A stretch of 7,087 bases of DNA from an uncultured bacterium. GTDB lineage: Bacteria > Actinomycetota > Coriobacteriia > Coriobacteriales > Coriobacteriaceae. This document shows positions 4,846 to 7,087 of the stretch, piece by piece. The notes beneath the pieces were generated by a model, which worked only from the letters and a program-made list of their open reading frames with translations, ran no database searches and was not told the origin of the DNA. The translations under genes and the position numbers were made by a program. The DNA lies in contig CAJMPE010000105.1 of the NCBI GenBank assembly GCA_905215275.1, positions 1-7,087 of the forward strand, read 5' to 3'. How positions within the stretch are numbered: the stretch's first letter is position 1; each line of letters begins with the position of its first letter.

Positions 4846-7087
4846 GTCGTCGTCGCTAGCACCCAGCTGCTGCAGCAGCATGAGCGCCGCGGCCACCGGG
4901 CCGGTGCCGTCGTTGGCGTCGAGGCCGCGACCCAGGCCACTGCCCGCGCCGGCGCCCGCCTTGTAGGGCACCGACAGCTTGCGGCTCTTGGGAAAGTTCA
5001 CCGCGCCATAGCGGGTCTTAAGCTCAAAGGCCACCTTCTTGGGCACGTCGACGCCCAAAAACGTGATGCGTCCGCCGCTGAGCGTGACGCTCTCGAGCCC
5101 CAGGCGCTCGCCGCGAATACGAATGCGAGCACGGTTGAACAAGTTGAGTCCCGCCAACGGAAGCTCACCGTGCGCAGCCTCGGTCTCCTCCTGCACCTCG
5201 TCGATACTCTCCAGGTCCTCAGCCGCCGCGAGCTTGCGGTACACGAGCACGCGCCGATCCACCGCCGGCAGGTACTCCTCGGACAAGAAGTAGTCGGCCG
5301 GCAGGTTAATGCCCACGCTCGCCGCTTCCACGCCGGCATCGTCGTCGCCGCGCGCCTCGGCCACGGCCTGTCCCAGCATCTGCGTAAACAGATCGAAGCC
5401 CACGCTCGACAGGTTGCCGTGCTGCTCGGCGCCCATGAGCGAACCGGCGCCGCGGATCTCCAGGTCGCGCATGGCGATGCGCATGCCGCTGCCCAGGTCC
5501 TGGAACTCGGAAAGGGCAGTCAGGCGCGCCGTAGCCTCCTCGGTGAGCGGCAGCTCGCCCGGGAACATAAAGTACGCATAGGCCTGCGTGGCCGAGCGGC
5601 CCACACGACCCTTGAGCTGGTAGAGCTGTGCCAGACCCAGACGCTGCGAGTCCTCGATGATGAGCGTGTTGGCCGTTGCGTTGTCGATACCGCTCTCCAC
5701 GATGGTCGTAGCGATAAGCACGTCGATCTTCTTGGTCGCGAACTCGATCATCACGTCCTCGACCTCGCGCGGGCTCATCTTGCCGTGTGCCACGCCCACG
5801 CGCGCCTCGGGCGCGGCCTCGTGCACGCGTGCCACGGCATCGTCGATGGTCTTGACGCGGTTGGACACGTAATACACCTGACCGCCGCGGCCCACCTCCA
5901 GGCGAATCGCCGCACTCACCACGTCGGGGTCGTACTCCCCCACGTGCACGATCACGGGACGACGCCCGGTCGGCGGTGTGGTGATCAGGCTCATGTCGCG
6001 CACGCCGCTCGTGGCCATCTGCATGGTTCGCGGAATCGGCGTTGCCGAGAGCGTGAGCACGTCGATTTGCTCACGCAGGTTTTTGAGCTGCTCCTTGTGC
6101 TGCACACCAAAGCGCTGCTCCTCGTCGATGATCACCAGGCCCAGGTTCTTGGGGTTCACATCGGCAGAAAGCAAGCGGTGCGTGCCGATGAGCACATCAA
6201 TCTTGCCCTCGGCAAACGCCTTAAGCGCGCGCTTTTGCTGCGCCGGGGTGCGGAAGCGGCTGAGCACCTCAACCTCCAGGCCAAACGGGGCAAAGCGCTC
6301 AAAGAATGTCTCGTAGTGCTGTTGGGCCAGAATGGTCGTGGGGCAGAGCACCATGACCTGGCGGCCGGAGTCCACGCACTTGAAGGCCGCGCGCAGGGCG
6401 ACCTCGGTCTTGCCAAAGCCCACGTCGCCGCACAGCAGGCGGTCCATGGGCTTGGGCGCCTCCATGTCGGCCTTGATGTCGGCGATTGCCTCCAGCTGAT
6501 CGCGCGTCTCGTCGTAGGGGAAGCTCTGCTCCATCTCGATCTGCTCGGGCGTGTCGGGCGGGCAGGCGATACCGGTAATCGACGAGCGGCGCGTATACAG
6601 GTCGACCAGGTCAAACGCCAGCTTTTTGGCATTCTTGCGCGCCTTGTTGGTAGCACGCGTCCAGTCGGCGGTGTTGAGCCTGGTCAAGCGCGGCTTATCG
6701 CCGTCGGGACCAACGTATCGCGTGATACGGTCGACCTGCTCGAGCGGCACGTAGAGCTTGTCGCCGTCGGCGTATTCCAGCAAAAAGTAGTCGCGCTCCT
6801 TGCCGCCCACTTCCTGGCGCGCGATCTCGCTAAAGAGCGCGATGCCGTGGGTAGCGTGCACCACGTAGTCGCCCGGCTTAAACGGAAACGTGATCTGCGT
6901 AATGTCCACCTTGCGGCGGCTGCGCGCGCGGTTGGCATCCATGCGGGCGTTGAGGTCGGCGATCGAGAACACGGCCAGGTTGGCATCGGGCACCACCACG
7001 CCCTGCGGCAGAGCGGCATCGACAAAGGTCACGCGCCCGCGCGAGATGGTGGGCACGGCGGCGCCGGCGGCAGCCTGCGCGGCGCCC
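4843..7087 (-). CDS. mfd: Transcription-repair coupling factor Mfd, C-terminal part (5' end outside window)
   Basis: The frame is open to the window edge, so this is about 748 residues of a protein normally near 1,150. Mfd is a DNA translocase that displaces RNA polymerase stalled at lesions and recruits UvrA for nucleotide excision repair. Counting from the Val codon at 7056, the order is: end of the N-terminal UvrB-like region (to about 50); CarD-like RNA-polymerase-interacting domain (about 55-125, with GDYVVHATHGIALF); helicase lobe 1 with Walker A GDVGFGKTEV (210-219), GTHRLL and Walker B DEEQRFG (311-317), then LTLSATPIPRT (335-344); lobe 2 with ESGIDNATANTLIIEDSQR and QLKGRVGRS (480-488); the translocation (TRG) motif including MRDLEIRGAG (529-538); and the C-terminal TRCF domain (about 580-695). 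The tail is Gly-rich (701-711) and ends in Asp-Asp-Asp. The GTG at 7056 is an internal Val, not a start, because the frame continues upstream (codons for GAAQAAAGAA). Confidence 0.97.
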   Translation of the reverse strand, partial: GAAQAAAGAAVPTISRGRVTFVDAALPQGVVVPDANLAVFSIADLNARMDANRARSRRKVDITQITFPFKPGDYVVHATHGIALFSEIARQEVGGKERDYFLLEYADGDKLYVPLEQVDRITRYVGPDGDKPRLTRLNTADWTRATNKARKNAKKLAFDLVDLYTRRSSITGIACPPDTPEQIEMEQSFPYDETRDQLEAIADIKADMEAPKPMDRLLCGDVGFGKTEVALRAAFKCVDSGRQVMVLCPTTILAQQHYETFFERFAPFGLEVEVLSRFRTPAQQKRALKAFAEGKIDVLIGTHRLLSADVNPKNLGLVIIDEEQRFGVQHKEQLKNLREQIDVLTLSATPIPRTMQMATSGVRDMSLITTPPTGRRPVIVHVGEYDPDVVSAAIRLEVGRGGQVYYVSNRVKTIDDAVARVHEAAPEARVGVAHGKMSPREVEDVMIEFATKKIDVLIATTIVESGIDNATANTLIIEDSQRLGLAQLYQLKGRVGRSATQAYAYFMFPGELPLTEEATARLTALSEFQDLGSGMRIAMRDLEIRGAGSLMGAEQHGNLSSVGFDLFTQMLGQAVAEARGDDDAGVEAASVGINLPADYFLSEEYLPAVDRRVLVYRKLAAAEDLESIDEVQEETEAAHGELPLAGLNLFNRARIRIRGERLGLESVTLSGGRITFLGVDVPKKVAFELKTRYGAVNFPKSRKLSVPYKAGAGAGSGLGRGLDANDGTGPVAAALMLLQQLGASDDD

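Noticed and set aside
4668..4859. Plus-strand 63-codon open frame rich in Arg across the mfd/PAP2 gap
   Set aside because: It starts with GTG, lacks a clear ribosome-binding site, has low-complexity basic composition and runs into the mfd coding end. The repeated part changes residues between the two copies, so it is not behaving as coding sequence.
7054..7056. GTG at 7056 as the start of a short helicase gene
   Set aside because: The frame remains open to the window edge, and the sequence begins in the middle of the Mfd domain order, so this is an internal valine codon of mfd.

Overview
The window is ordinary high-GC bacterial chromosome, about 60 % G+C and densely coded. Protein and intergenic style suggest an actinobacterium of the class Coriobacteriia, most likely Collinsella or a close relative. 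That placement is an inference from overall resemblance; there is no rRNA or other phylogenetic marker here. I see no insertion sequence, phage gene, CRISPR array, tRNA or rRNA.

Layout, left to right. Positions 1-65 hold one copy of a short dispersed repeat and an 11-bp perfect hairpin that begins directly after the stop codon of the first gene. Positions 66-1058 (minus) encode a two-SIS-domain protein of the FrlB/FraB/GfrF sugar-amine 6-phosphate deglycase type. It is transcribed away from a UTRA-type GntR regulator at 1264-1986 (plus). The 205-bp divergent control region between them is crowded with ATACA/TGTAT half-sites that look like operators for that regulator. The gntR gene ends at a strong hairpin (1995-2035), and the oppositely oriented GNAT acetyltransferase gene (2034-2615, minus) has its stop codon inside the same hairpin.

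Next on the minus strand come a threonine-aldolase-type PLP enzyme (2693-3718) with its own terminator, a PAP2 membrane phosphatase (3764-4627) and the C-terminal two thirds of the transcription-repair coupling factor Mfd (4843 to the window end, cut by the edge). The 215-bp gap between mfd and the PAP2 gene holds a second copy of the dispersed repeat, whose edge coincides with the mfd stop codon, plus two small hairpins.

Functionally, the deglycase and its divergent regulator look like a small Amadori-product (fructosamine) utilisation unit, although no kinase or transporter is in view. The threonine aldolase, PAP2 phosphatase, acetyltransferase and Mfd are housekeeping or stand-alone genes with no obvious joint pathway. 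Nothing here amounts to a clearly new multi-gene system. The items most worth checking are the operator cluster, the dispersed repeat tied to gene 3' ends, and the terminator loop carrying a GGGGACAGGCACC word.
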